Source: CAYLJO01 sp964383905
Lineage (GTDB): Bacteria > Acidobacteriota > Blastocatellia > Pyrinomonadales > Pyrinomonadaceae
Assembly (NCBI GenBank): GCA_964383905.1
Contig: CAYLJO010000056.1
Location: 1-30,258 of the forward strand
Length of the DNA: 30,258 nt
Reading direction: 5' to 3'
Below the pieces are notes generated by a model that saw only the letters and a program-made list of their open reading frames with translations, had not been told where the DNA came from and did not search any database. Below are positions 14,187 through 22,473 of this stretch, in pieces. Position numbers and translations under genes: made by a program. Each line of letters begins with the position of its first letter. The first letter of the stretch is position 1.

Positions 14187-17100
14187 ATGGATTACTTTGA
14201 CACTTGCCCGCGTTGTGGCTCTGACGACATCCTATTCAAACGCAAGACGCGCATCGTCAGGTGTGAGTCCTGCGGGTATGAAGAGTCCCTGAGGGAAGAA
14301 ACTGAAGAGCCCCATCCTATTCAAACGCAAAACCTGCCTTGCCCGCTCGCGCTCTTCTTTAGCGAATACGCCCGCGAGCCGAATGCCTTCATCAAACTCC
14401 ACCGCCTGACCGATGCGGCTGAACTCCTCACGCGCTTCATCGCCATTGTGTTGCTCAACGACGTTCTGAGGCAAAGAAATGAGTTCCCGGAAACTCTGCG
14501 CAAAGCTCTGGCTCAAAAACTCGAGCGGCCAACTTTCGGCGTTTGGAAGGACCTGCTCGCAGTTGCTTGCGACAGCCTGCCGGCAGTAAAAGGGCGCGCG
14601 CAATGTTTCGTCACTGGTTTGCCCGCTTATATTGTCGAGATTTTGTTGCCCTTACTCGGCTCTGGCGACGGAGACCCGACGAGACAGATCGTTGCGCTGC
14701 GGAATCACCTCGCACACAGCGGAAGACTAAGCGAGACGCAGGCGCAAGAGCTCCTCGCGCATCATCGGCAAAACTTTGAAGAGTTGGCGCAAGGTTTTGC
14801 AGAACTTCTTGAAGGATTCAGCCTACTCGCCTGCACCGTCGATGGTCGCGTCTTAAACCTGCATGGGATACCGCGTCCTGACGGCTTATTCCGGCAGGAA
14901 AGCCGCACGGATCTGACTCGACTGCTGCCCCGTGAAAGCGTCGCGCTTCTACGACAATCGGAGACCGGTAGCGAGCTTGATGAAGCAAAGCAGAAGATGT
15001 TCATTCTTGATCTATTCCCGCTGCAAGCCTTCAGTGAAGTCTTTCAGTGCCGCGACGGAAGGATGGAACGTATTGCAGCGGCGGTGCCTCAGATCTACTA
15101 TCGTCTCAACGAAAAAGGCTATTTGGAATTCACGCCGCTCAGCGAGCGCGCCGCTTTCTCACACCAGGTGGGCCCCGTGCTCGAACGATTCAGCCAATTG
15201 TTCCGTCTCGAGGAGTGGAATTATCTGACCGATGCCGAGAAGAAGCGAAAGGGCTTGATGTTTGATGACCTGGTGGCAGAGCTAACTGAAGGGTTCGTGG
15301 GGCGCGACGACAAGAAGGACGAGAAGCGAAATCATGTGCAGCAGGTGAAGAATTGTTTGAAAGCTTGTCGGCAGGGCGTGCTATGGATTTCAGGCCCGCC
15401 GGGCGTGGGCAAATCTGCGCTCATGGCGAAGCTCGTCAAAGATTATGGAAAAGCCGAGCAGCATTATCTCGTGGTCCCCTATTTCTTCCGCATAGGCCAT
15501 TCAGGATGTTCGACCGCAGAATTTTTGCAGGCCGCGCTTGTACATCTGTATACGGCACTCGGAGAGAGGCATGCCCTTTCTGCGAATCGGGAAGAGCAAC
15601 GGCAGCAGTTGGCGAAGGCCGTAGCCCTGGCCGGTGATAATTCCGGTAAGAAAGTACTCTTTCTACTAGACGGGCTGGATGAGATTTTCCGCGTCGACCC
15701 GGCATTCGTGTCGCTCCCGTTTGCGGCAAGCGGTCCGCAAGTGGTGTGGCTCTGTGCGGGTCGCAACGAGGAAGATTTAGAGATGGCGCTGCGCCAGAAT
15801 GGGGCGCAAGCGGTTTTTCCCGAAGGGTTGCCGCCGATGGATGAGAGATCCATTCGCGCGATGTTGACAATGCATCTGGGCCGTCTTAAATATCCGCTTT
15901 TTTCGCGCGACCAAACAGAAGAGGGTGACTATCGCAACCGCTTTATTGACGTGCTCGTGCAGAAATCCAAAGGGCTGCCGCTTTACATCGAGAGAGCGAT
16001 CGAAGACCTGCGCGAAGGCAGGTGGACTCTTCAAGATGAAGACAGATTGCCTGACGGATTAGCAGCATATTACGAGCAGATTCTGGACCGGCTGCACTTG
16101 AGCGATGTCGGCACGGTTCTCACGCCGCTTTTTTGCTTGCTGTCGTGGGCCAAAGGGCCTGTCACAGAGCCTACGCTCAAGCAGCTTATGTGCGGCCATT
16201 ATTTGAGCGCCTCGCCGCGATGGGAAGAACTGTTTCGCAAGGCCTTAGCCTATGGCCAAATGATGTTGCGGCGTGGACTGACGCCGGAAGCTGGAACCGG
16301 ATACTCTTTTTATCACGAGAGCTTTCGTCAACACCTTTATGCCTCAAGTGCCGTGCGTGATACGCGTGACTGGGCGCAAGGGGCTTGGCTCGAAGCGTGC
16401 CCCCGCTGGCAGACGGTCGCTGAGGAGAGCTTGAGAACCTACCTGCTTCGATTCGCAGCAGAGCATTTACGTGAAGCAAAACGTTGGACCGAATTATTCA
16501 CGTTAGCGCGGGACGAACAATTCAGGCGAGCGCAGACTGCGCTCTTTCCAGATGAGCCTGACCTGGCACTGCAAACATTGAGATCGGCTATGCAAGGGGC
16601 TAGCGAGATTGACGACGCGAGCCTGATAGCAGAGTTTTTACTCACACACTCCTCTCGTCTGGTAGCTACCGCACAGGAATCGCCTTTCGATTCACTGCGG
16701 CAGGGCAATCTGAAGCGGGCCTGGCAGTTGGCGGATTTACAAAAGATAGAGCACCGCATCGTCTGGTATCTGCTTCTGGCGTGGGAACTCAAAGAGACAG
16801 GGCGCACGGAAGACGCCCGGGCCGCATTAAATCGTCTCCGTTCGAAAGAGTTGCCCCAGCTCGCAGGGTGGCAAGCCAGGTGTGCAGCTCAACTCCTTTC
16901 GTGGGTATCCGACGTTGATGAAAAAAAGTTTTACAACTTACAAGGACGGCTCTTAAAAGACGACGAACGTTATCATCTATGTTACGAATTAAATTCCCTC
17001 GGCAAGCTCGACATGGCGCTTAAGCTTGCTCATGAGATTGATGACCGTACATTTGGCTGGGACGGCGAATCTATATTTTTGATACGGGCGTTAAGCGAAG

Positions 17101-19202
17101 TCGCTGCTGCTTACGCCGGGGCGGGTGAAGAAGATAAAGCTAGAGCCATTTTCTCTGAAGCGATTGAAAACGCGCGAAAGAATTATAGCTGGTCCGGGCT
17201 GGAAGCGTTAGAAGTAGTTGCCGCCGCACAGGAAGAGGCCGGAATGTCTGCGGCCTCTATTGAGACCCTTCAGGACTTCAGACGTGGGCGCTCATTAGCG
17301 TTGAACTTAGTCACGCTCGCCAGAGAACGGTGGCAGGCAGGAGAAAAACGGGCAGCGCAATCTATTCTCACCGACGCGCTTGCAAGCGCTCGCACAAGCG
17401 GCGAAAGCTGGGAGGAGTATGGGTGCTTGGAAGCGCTGAGGGCCATCGCAATCGCGTACGCTGAGTTGGGCGAGCGACAGGCCGCAAACGATATCCTTTC
17501 CGAGGCGCTGGAGAGGGCCTGGCAACTCGGTGATTACCTGTCTCAGGCGGAAGTGCTAAAGGATATTGCCGCCGCGCAGGCGCAAATTAAAGAGTTCGCC
17601 GCCGCATCTAAGAACGCGCGGGACATCAGCATCGAATTATATAGAGCGCAGGCGCTGATGGAGATTGCTGCATCTCAAGCCCGTGCAGGAGCGCGCGAAG
17701 CAGCCCGGTCCACCTTCGCCGAAGCGGTTGAGACGACGCGCGGAAGCGCTGAGGAGTATAAATTTATAGACCATGAATTGTCGCGTGTGCAGGTGTTGAA
17801 GGAGATTGTCGCGGCCCAGGTCAAGGCCGGAGAGGTTGACGCCGCATTGGAGACTGCGCAATTCATAGAAGATGAGCGTGCTAGAGTCGAAGCGTTACTA
17901 ATCGTAGCCTCAGCACGAGCGCGAACGGGAAAACGCGAAGCGGGGCGCGCGATCTTATTAAGCATATTTGACTCTGCCGGAAAGAAGGTGGCGGAGGATT
18001 CGGTTGAGTCTCAACCGAAAGATCAGGCGGCGGAACAAACGCAATTGGAAGACATTTCGACTGCGCTTGAGGCCGCTCGTAAGATCCCCGAAGCGGGGTC
18101 TCGCGATGAAGCGCTGAGGGCCGTCTCCGAGAGACAGGCGGAAGCCGGAGAATTAATCGCCGCGCTTGAGACCGTACGGGAGATCGAGAATGAGAAACAC
18201 CGCGAGAAAGCGCTGGGTAAGATTATCGCCGAGCAGTCCAGGTCGGAAGCTAAAGAACAGGCGCGGCTCACGTTCGAGAGATCGATTGAGATGGCCCGAC
18301 CGATGAAAAGCTGGCTTTCTCGTGACCAGTTGTTCAAAGATATAAGTGCTGGCCAGGCCGCTGCGGGCCAGTTCGTTGATGCCCTTAAGACCGTTGAATT
18401 AATTTGGGATCGTTGGTATCGGGCTACAGCGATGACGCCGCTCGCGGTGCGACTGGCAGAAGCTGGCCACCTGGAACAGGCGCGCACCCTCTTCGCCGCC
18501 GCAAAAAAGACCGCTTTGAAATTCAACAGGAAAGAGGATGATAAGGACAATATCGGGTTCCGCTCAAATGCGTTGGCGGGTTTGGTACAGGCGCAGCTAA
18601 AGGTCGGAGAGTTGCGCGCGGCACTTGAGACCTCCTGTGAGATTGAGTATGACGAAGACAGAAGCAAGGCCCTCATAGCTGTCGGCAAGGCCCTCCTGAA
18701 GTCAGATGAGGCGGAGGCTGCCCGAGAAGTTTTCGCCGCCGCTCTTGAAGCTTCGATGGGCGCTATGGACGAAGAGGACTATGACAGGTATAGATTATCT
18801 CAGATCAAGATGCGGGCCGAAATTGCTCTTGGCCAGACGCAAGCCGGAGATAGCAAAACCGGGCGGGCCATCTTTGCAGAGGCGCTTAAAGTTGCCGCGA
18901 TGATCGCCGATGGCTCAGTTCAATCGGCTGCACGGGCCTCCATTGCCACAGCACAAGCGCAAGCGGGGTTCGGCGACTGGGCTGTGCGCACGATGGAAAC
19001 CATACTCGTTGATCGGAATCAACACTTGGCCACTTTGGCTGCGGTCTTCGCCTCGACGGGAGACAAAGAGCATCTGAAACAACTCTTGATCCCTTCTGCT
19101 TACTATAAAGATACGGCCACACATCTATGTCAGCGACTCGCAGAGGTGTATCCCAATCAGGCCCCGGAGATTTTAAGACTCTTGACCGGCGTGCTAACTT
19201 AA
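14187..19202 (+). CDS. Zinc ribbon-HEPN-STAND NTPase-helical repeat protein
   Basis: 1671 residues in four parts. A zinc ribbon (C7, C10, C26, C29; CPRCGSDD and CESCGYEE) is followed at about 50-215 by a helical domain with ALRNHLAHSGRLS. There R172-N-x-x-x-H177 fits the Rx4-6H RNase motif of HEPN domains. A P-loop ATPase of the STAND/NACHT kind comes next: Walker A GPPGVGKS (403-410) and Walker B LFLLDGLDE (491-499). From about 850 to the C-terminus are helical repeats with a recurring pattern like LxxIAAAQAxAGxxxAA, probably a TPR-like sensor scaffold. Known STAND proteins oligomerise when the repeats sense a trigger, and HEPN effectors cut RNA, so an abortive or antiviral role is plausible. 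The zinc ribbon recalls transcription-factor ribbons. The gene starts a block that continues to 24792. Confidence 0.85.
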   Translation: MDYFDTCPRCGSDDILFKRKTRIVRCESCGYEESLREETEEPHPIQTQNLPCPLALFFSEYAREPNAFIKLHRLTDAAELLTRFIAIVLLNDVLRQRNEFPETLRKALAQKLERPTFGVWKDLLAVACDSLPAVKGRAQCFVTGLPAYIVEILLPLLGSGDGDPTRQIVALRNHLAHSGRLSETQAQELLAHHRQNFEELAQGFAELLEGFSLLACTVDGRVLNLHGIPRPDGLFRQESRTDLTRLLPRESVALLRQSETGSELDEAKQKMFILDLFPLQAFSEVFQCRDGRMERIAAAVPQIYYRLNEKGYLEFTPLSERAAFSHQVGPVLERFSQLFRLEEWNYLTDAEKKRKGLMFDDLVAELTEGFVGRDDKKDEKRNHVQQVKNCLKACRQGVLWISGPPGVGKSALMAKLVKDYGKAEQHYLVVPYFFRIGHSGCSTAEFLQAALVHLYTALGERHALSANREEQRQQLAKAVALAGDNSGKKVLFLLDGLDEIFRVDPAFVSLPFAASGPQVVWLCAGRNEEDLEMALRQNGAQAVFPEGLPPMDERSIRAMLTMHLGRLKYPLFSRDQTEEGDYRNRFIDVLVQKSKGLPLYIERAIEDLREGRWTLQDEDRLPDGLAAYYEQILDRLHLSDVGTVLTPLFCLLSWAKGPVTEPTLKQLMCGHYLSASPRWEELFRKALAYGQMMLRRGLTPEAGTGYSFYHESFRQHLYASSAVRDTRDWAQGAWLEACPRWQTVAEESLRTYLLRFAAEHLREAKRWTELFTLARDEQFRRAQTALFPDEPDLALQTLRSAMQGASEIDDASLIAEFLLTHSSRLVATAQESPFDSLRQGNLKRAWQLADLQKIEHRIVWYLLLAWELKETGRTEDARAALNRLRSKELPQLAGWQARCAAQLLSWVSDVDEKKFYNLQGRLLKDDERYHLCYELNSLGKLDMALKLAHEIDDRTFGWDGESIFLIRALSEVAAAYAGAGEEDKARAIFSEAIENARKNYSWSGLEALEVVAAAQEEAGMSAASIETLQDFRRGRSLALNLVTLARERWQAGEKRAAQSILTDALASARTSGESWEEYGCLEALRAIAIAYAELGERQAANDILSEALERAWQLGDYLSQAEVLKDIAAAQAQIKEFAAASKNARDISIELYRAQALMEIAASQARAGAREAARSTFAEAVETTRGSAEEYKFIDHELSRVQVLKEIVAAQVKAGEVDAALETAQFIEDERARVEALLIVASARARTGKREAGRAILLSIFDSAGKKVAEDSVESQPKDQAAEQTQLEDISTALEAARKIPEAGSRDEALRAVSERQAEAGELIAALETVREIENEKHREKALGKIIAEQSRSEAKEQARLTFERSIEMARPMKSWLSRDQLFKDISAGQAAAGQFVDALKTVELIWDRWYRATAMTPLAVRLAEAGHLEQARTLFAAAKKTALKFNRKEDDKDNIGFRSNALAGLVQAQLKVGELRAALETSCEIEYDEDRSKALIAVGKALLKSDEAEAAREVFAAALEASMGAMDEEDYDRYRLSQIKMRAEIALGQTQAGDSKTGRAIFAEALKVAAMIADGSVQSAARASIATAQAQAGFGDWAVRTMETILVDRNQHLATLAAVFASTGDKEHLKQLLIPSAYYKDTATHLCQRLAEVYPNQAPEILRLLTGVLT
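14228..14330 (+). repeat. 18-bp exact direct repeat inside the STAND gene
   Basis: CATCCTATTCAAACGCAA occurs at 14228-14245 and 14313-14330, 85 bases apart and so in different reading frames (DILFKRK versus HPIQTQ). It flanks the second half of the zinc ribbon, so it may mark a small duplication or the seam where the ribbon was joined to the HEPN domain. Confidence 0.7.
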
Positions 19203-19268
19203 AAGGAAAGAGAAACGGAGCTGATTGTATAGACTCCGAATCATCCGAACTCCGTTTCACATCTGAAT

Positions 19269-21815
19269 ATGATCGAGCTTCAGAAGACCACGTCAGTCAA
19301 CAGATACTTCCTGCCTTCGATTCGGGAACATCTTAGGGCCGGACGATGGCCCTTTCGTGCCCTGAAGTTTGAACCTGATCTCAAGACCGTGCAGGAGGCA
19401 GGAATGTGGCTCCAGTGGGCGATTGGTGATGAAAGATCAGATTCAGAGCATCAGGATTATCTTGCTTGCGTCGTAAGTTTTCTGAAAGACCAGGCACTCT
19501 TGTGGAAAGCCGCGAGTGCCGGCCAAGCGGTGGCCGCTAGTTATCACGCGCGTTTGGCCGCCGCCTATCATCTCTGGCCCTATTACGCGCGTGCGTATTA
19601 CGGCCCGCAAACCGGGCTTGAGCAGAAGGGCGCTCGCTTAGAAGCGCGCCAGCAACTCTGCGCCATACAGCAACTGCTCTTCGCAAACGTGCGCGGCACA
19701 CTCGACTTCCTGCGCCTCTCCTTCAACGCCACAAGGGACGCCGGTCTCAAGCCCTATCTTAGTTCCGTGCCCGGCGCGGGAGGGCTGCGCCTGACGTGGC
19801 GAGATGAGCGGCTGCTCCCGCCCGCCGTTTACCCGGATCTGTGCGCGATTGATTCGCTGGCCGAGGACATGGTGAAGATGGAAGAGGCCATGCCGCTCCT
19901 CAACCATGCCACCTTCGCCGTCCACAGGGTGGCGATGGGGATCAAAGGTTCAAACGACAGGCGCGATCGTGAGGAGACATCAGAAGGCTTGCGCAGACTC
20001 GGCATCGCCCACCTGGTTGTCTTCCACGACGCGGACTGGGCCTTTAAGAAACCCAGCCCCCGTATGTTGGAGTTGGTGCATTCGGCCCCGGAGAAGCTGC
20101 AATCAAGTTTAAAGCAACTGATCCCATTTCATACCGTGCGCTTCAAAGCGCGGGCCGACGGGACCCCTGACGAGCCGGATCAAGACGCGGACTCTTTCCG
20201 CAGGCTCGCCAACGCCATCTTCTCCTGTGACGCGAAGAGCCACAGGGCCTTCGCAGAGCAGCGTAATGCCACCCTCAAAACCTTTAAGGTGCTGCGCGTG
20301 CGCTCGTCGGGCCATCACACAGAACAGTTTCTGCGCGTGTCGCCGAAGTTTCATCGCGCCGGGCAGCCGGTCTGGTTCGGCAAGACATTGAAGAATCTTG
20401 CAAGGGTCAGCTCCTCTGATATTCCCGACTGGTCCCACGAAAAGTTTTGGTGGAACTCTGCCGTGAGCGGAAGAGCACTCATCGAACATTTGCTCGTCGA
20501 GCGTTTGTCTGATGAGATGCTGAGCCGGACCGTACACCATAATCATCACGCCTCAGCGCTGTGGGATTACCTGGCGTCGAAAGGCAGGGCGGAGGAAGCG
20601 GCGGAGCCGATCTTTGTGGACAACTGGGGAGAGCTTTTAGAGTGGGTGAAGGGCTGTGCGGATTTGAAAAATCAATCGGCGAACGCGGAGCCGAGAAAGA
20701 GAACGGTCGCTTCAAATCCGCTGCTTGAGATTTTGCTGCGCCGCCGCGAGACTCTCACGAGGACCAGCTTCCTCTTCGGCATCAATCAAACGCCGGATGA
20801 TGAGAGCGGCCGGCGGCGGCAGCGTCTTTACCAGTTCGTGAGCGGCACATTCCTGGGCCTGGAGCGGCCTGGAGTTCCTTACGAAGTCGCGCGCTTTCAG
20901 AAGATCGCAGACCTCTTTCGCGGCACCATCCTCGGCCTCGCCGATTGCTGCATGATGATGGTCGAGCGACAGCGACAGCGGGGACTCGAAGACCGCGAGT
21001 CACGCCGCGTCGAAATTCTGAAGCTCCTTCAAGGCCGGCCCTACCTGGACGCGAACCGGCCTGGCGCGGGTGAAGGCCCTCCGTTCGCGCACCCGGACTA
21101 TCCGCACACGCCGGATGAAAAAGAAGTGCAGCAACTTCCGCTCGTCATCGGCCTTCAGAGAATTCTGAAGAACGTAGAGGGCGAACACGCTTTCACGACT
21201 GCTTGTGTGGGAACGCTCAAGGCTCTCTTCTACTTATTCCAAGGGACCTGCGCCAAAAGCGCGCGAGAACTCAGATGGCCGCGCCCGGAAGACTGCCCGG
21301 CTTACTCATCACGCCCGCTCGGCTGCCTCGGTTGCATTAATGCCATTCTGCGTGCCCTGGTCGTCCCACCGCCGGGCCAGGAACTGCCAGACGTAGAAGC
21401 CGATCGCCGTGCGGAGGGTATCTCGGTTAGCCTGCCGAGTTTCCCGGGCCTTCGCTTCGTCGTCGCCCTCGCGGAGTTGCTGCACGTCGCCGCACAGGAG
21501 TACCCGAAGTCTGCGCAGCCCGCCTGGGTCAAGAGCATGGTCATCAAGCCCGGAGAACTTTTGATCGAGTGGTCCGGGGATTTTCCGGCCATCCTCTTCA
21601 ACGCGCTGCTGGATGAGCGGGCTACACAGGGCCGCGTAGTTGGCGCGCTCAAGCAGCTCAAGAAGTGTGCAATCGAAGTTCCGCCCGCTAGGGAGTTGGA
21701 CGAGAGAATCGCCGACGTGCTCAGGTCTGAGTCCTGTCACGGCGCGATCAATCTAATGGCGGAAAGAACAAGACTGGTCCTGTGCTGGGGCGCAAAGAGT
21801 CATGCTGAAAGTTGA
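19269..21815 (+). CDS. Unrecognised 848-aa protein of the right arm
   Basis: No family was recognised. The N-terminal part is helical and aromatic-rich (RLAAAYHLWPYYARAYYGPQ). The middle has a strand-like segment, LGIAHLVVFHDADW, and a His-rich patch, RTVHHNHHAS, that could bind metal. LGCLGCIN lies further on. The C-terminal part reads SLPSFPGLRFVVALAELLHV and PGELLIEWSGDFPAILFNAL, suggesting a folded alpha/beta domain. No transmembrane segment or signal peptide is evident. It begins 66 bases after the STAND gene and overlaps the next gene by 14 bases, so it is probably in the same transcript and may be a scaffold or sensor working with the two downstream proteins. Confidence 0.7.
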   Translation: MIELQKTTSVNRYFLPSIREHLRAGRWPFRALKFEPDLKTVQEAGMWLQWAIGDERSDSEHQDYLACVVSFLKDQALLWKAASAGQAVAASYHARLAAAYHLWPYYARAYYGPQTGLEQKGARLEARQQLCAIQQLLFANVRGTLDFLRLSFNATRDAGLKPYLSSVPGAGGLRLTWRDERLLPPAVYPDLCAIDSLAEDMVKMEEAMPLLNHATFAVHRVAMGIKGSNDRRDREETSEGLRRLGIAHLVVFHDADWAFKKPSPRMLELVHSAPEKLQSSLKQLIPFHTVRFKARADGTPDEPDQDADSFRRLANAIFSCDAKSHRAFAEQRNATLKTFKVLRVRSSGHHTEQFLRVSPKFHRAGQPVWFGKTLKNLARVSSSDIPDWSHEKFWWNSAVSGRALIEHLLVERLSDEMLSRTVHHNHHASALWDYLASKGRAEEAAEPIFVDNWGELLEWVKGCADLKNQSANAEPRKRTVASNPLLEILLRRRETLTRTSFLFGINQTPDDESGRRRQRLYQFVSGTFLGLERPGVPYEVARFQKIADLFRGTILGLADCCMMMVERQRQRGLEDRESRRVEILKLLQGRPYLDANRPGAGEGPPFAHPDYPHTPDEKEVQQLPLVIGLQRILKNVEGEHAFTTACVGTLKALFYLFQGTCAKSARELRWPRPEDCPAYSSRPLGCLGCINAILRALVVPPPGQELPDVEADRRAEGISVSLPSFPGLRFVVALAELLHVAAQEYPKSAQPAWVKSMVIKPGELLIEWSGDFPAILFNALLDERATQGRVVGALKQLKKCAIEVPPARELDERIADVLRSESCHGAINLMAERTRLVLCWGAKSHAES

Positions 21816-22455
21816 ATTCTTAGGGCATTTCGATAATTCAAATGGCAGGGCGGCGCGTCTCTCCGGGCCGGCACACCAGAGTTCGGACTCTTTGTCAGAA
21901 CTTAAGGACATAGGTCTCGTCGTCTGGCACGTGGACAACTGGAAGGCCCTTGCGCGCATTCTCGCCACAAGGCCGAACGCTCACATCCTCATAGTCTCTA
22001 ACGGCGGCCCGACGCGCGACAAAGTTCAAACGGAGGTGTCCTCGCTGCCCGCAACGGATCAGGCCCGCGTTCACGGCTGCGCGCAGGGGGGCTCTCTTGA
22101 AAAAGCGCTGGCGCTCCTTGAAGACCTCGCACGCTTTTTTGAAAGCGGTGAGGTCACGCCTCAAGTGCGAGAGCTTCTCGGCCTAGACCTTCCTCTTCGC
22201 CGCCTCGCGCTCAGAGCCGCGCTGGAGATCGCGCGCTTTGAGTTGGAGACGAGGAAAGAGGGTTCCCCTCTGCGCACGAGATCACAAGGCTGTGAGACGA
22301 AGCTTCTTTTAGGGCCGGCCCTGCGCATTGCGTGTGAGACCCCTTTATTCGGCAAACTCATCGAGCCGGTGTTGAAGGCTTTAGAGCATCCCGATGATCT
22401 AGAGCTTTTGTCAGGGGCCGTTGATGAATCGCTGGCTGAGCTTCGCAGAGCGTAA
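21802..22455 (+). CDS. 217-aa protein with degenerate receiver-like N-terminus
   Basis: The first 120 residues look like a CheY-type alternation of strands and helices: LKVEFLGHF, GLVVWHVDNWKALARIL, AHILIVSNGG and ARVHGCAQGGSLEKALALLE. In a true receiver the phospho-acceptor Asp follows the second hydrophobic strand; here it reads VVWHVDNW, so phosphorylation at the normal site is uncertain. The rest is helical. The ATG lies 14 bases inside the end of the 848-aa gene, implying translational coupling. The AAA+ gene follows 18 bases later. It may be a pseudo-receiver partner of the neighbouring AAA+ protein. The family assignment is by pattern only. Confidence 0.65.
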   Translation: MLKVEFLGHFDNSNGRAARLSGPAHQSSDSLSELKDIGLVVWHVDNWKALARILATRPNAHILIVSNGGPTRDKVQTEVSSLPATDQARVHGCAQGGSLEKALALLEDLARFFESGEVTPQVRELLGLDLPLRRLALRAALEIARFELETRKEGSPLRTRSQGCETKLLLGPALRIACETPLFGKLIEPVLKALEHPDDLELLSGAVDESLAELRRA

Positions 22456-22473
22456 GCCGGGGGAGAGAGATTA

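Noticed and set aside
18023..18688. 221-aa minus-strand ORF
   Set aside because: Ser/Ala-rich antisense frame of the repeat region of the STAND gene; low-complexity shadow.
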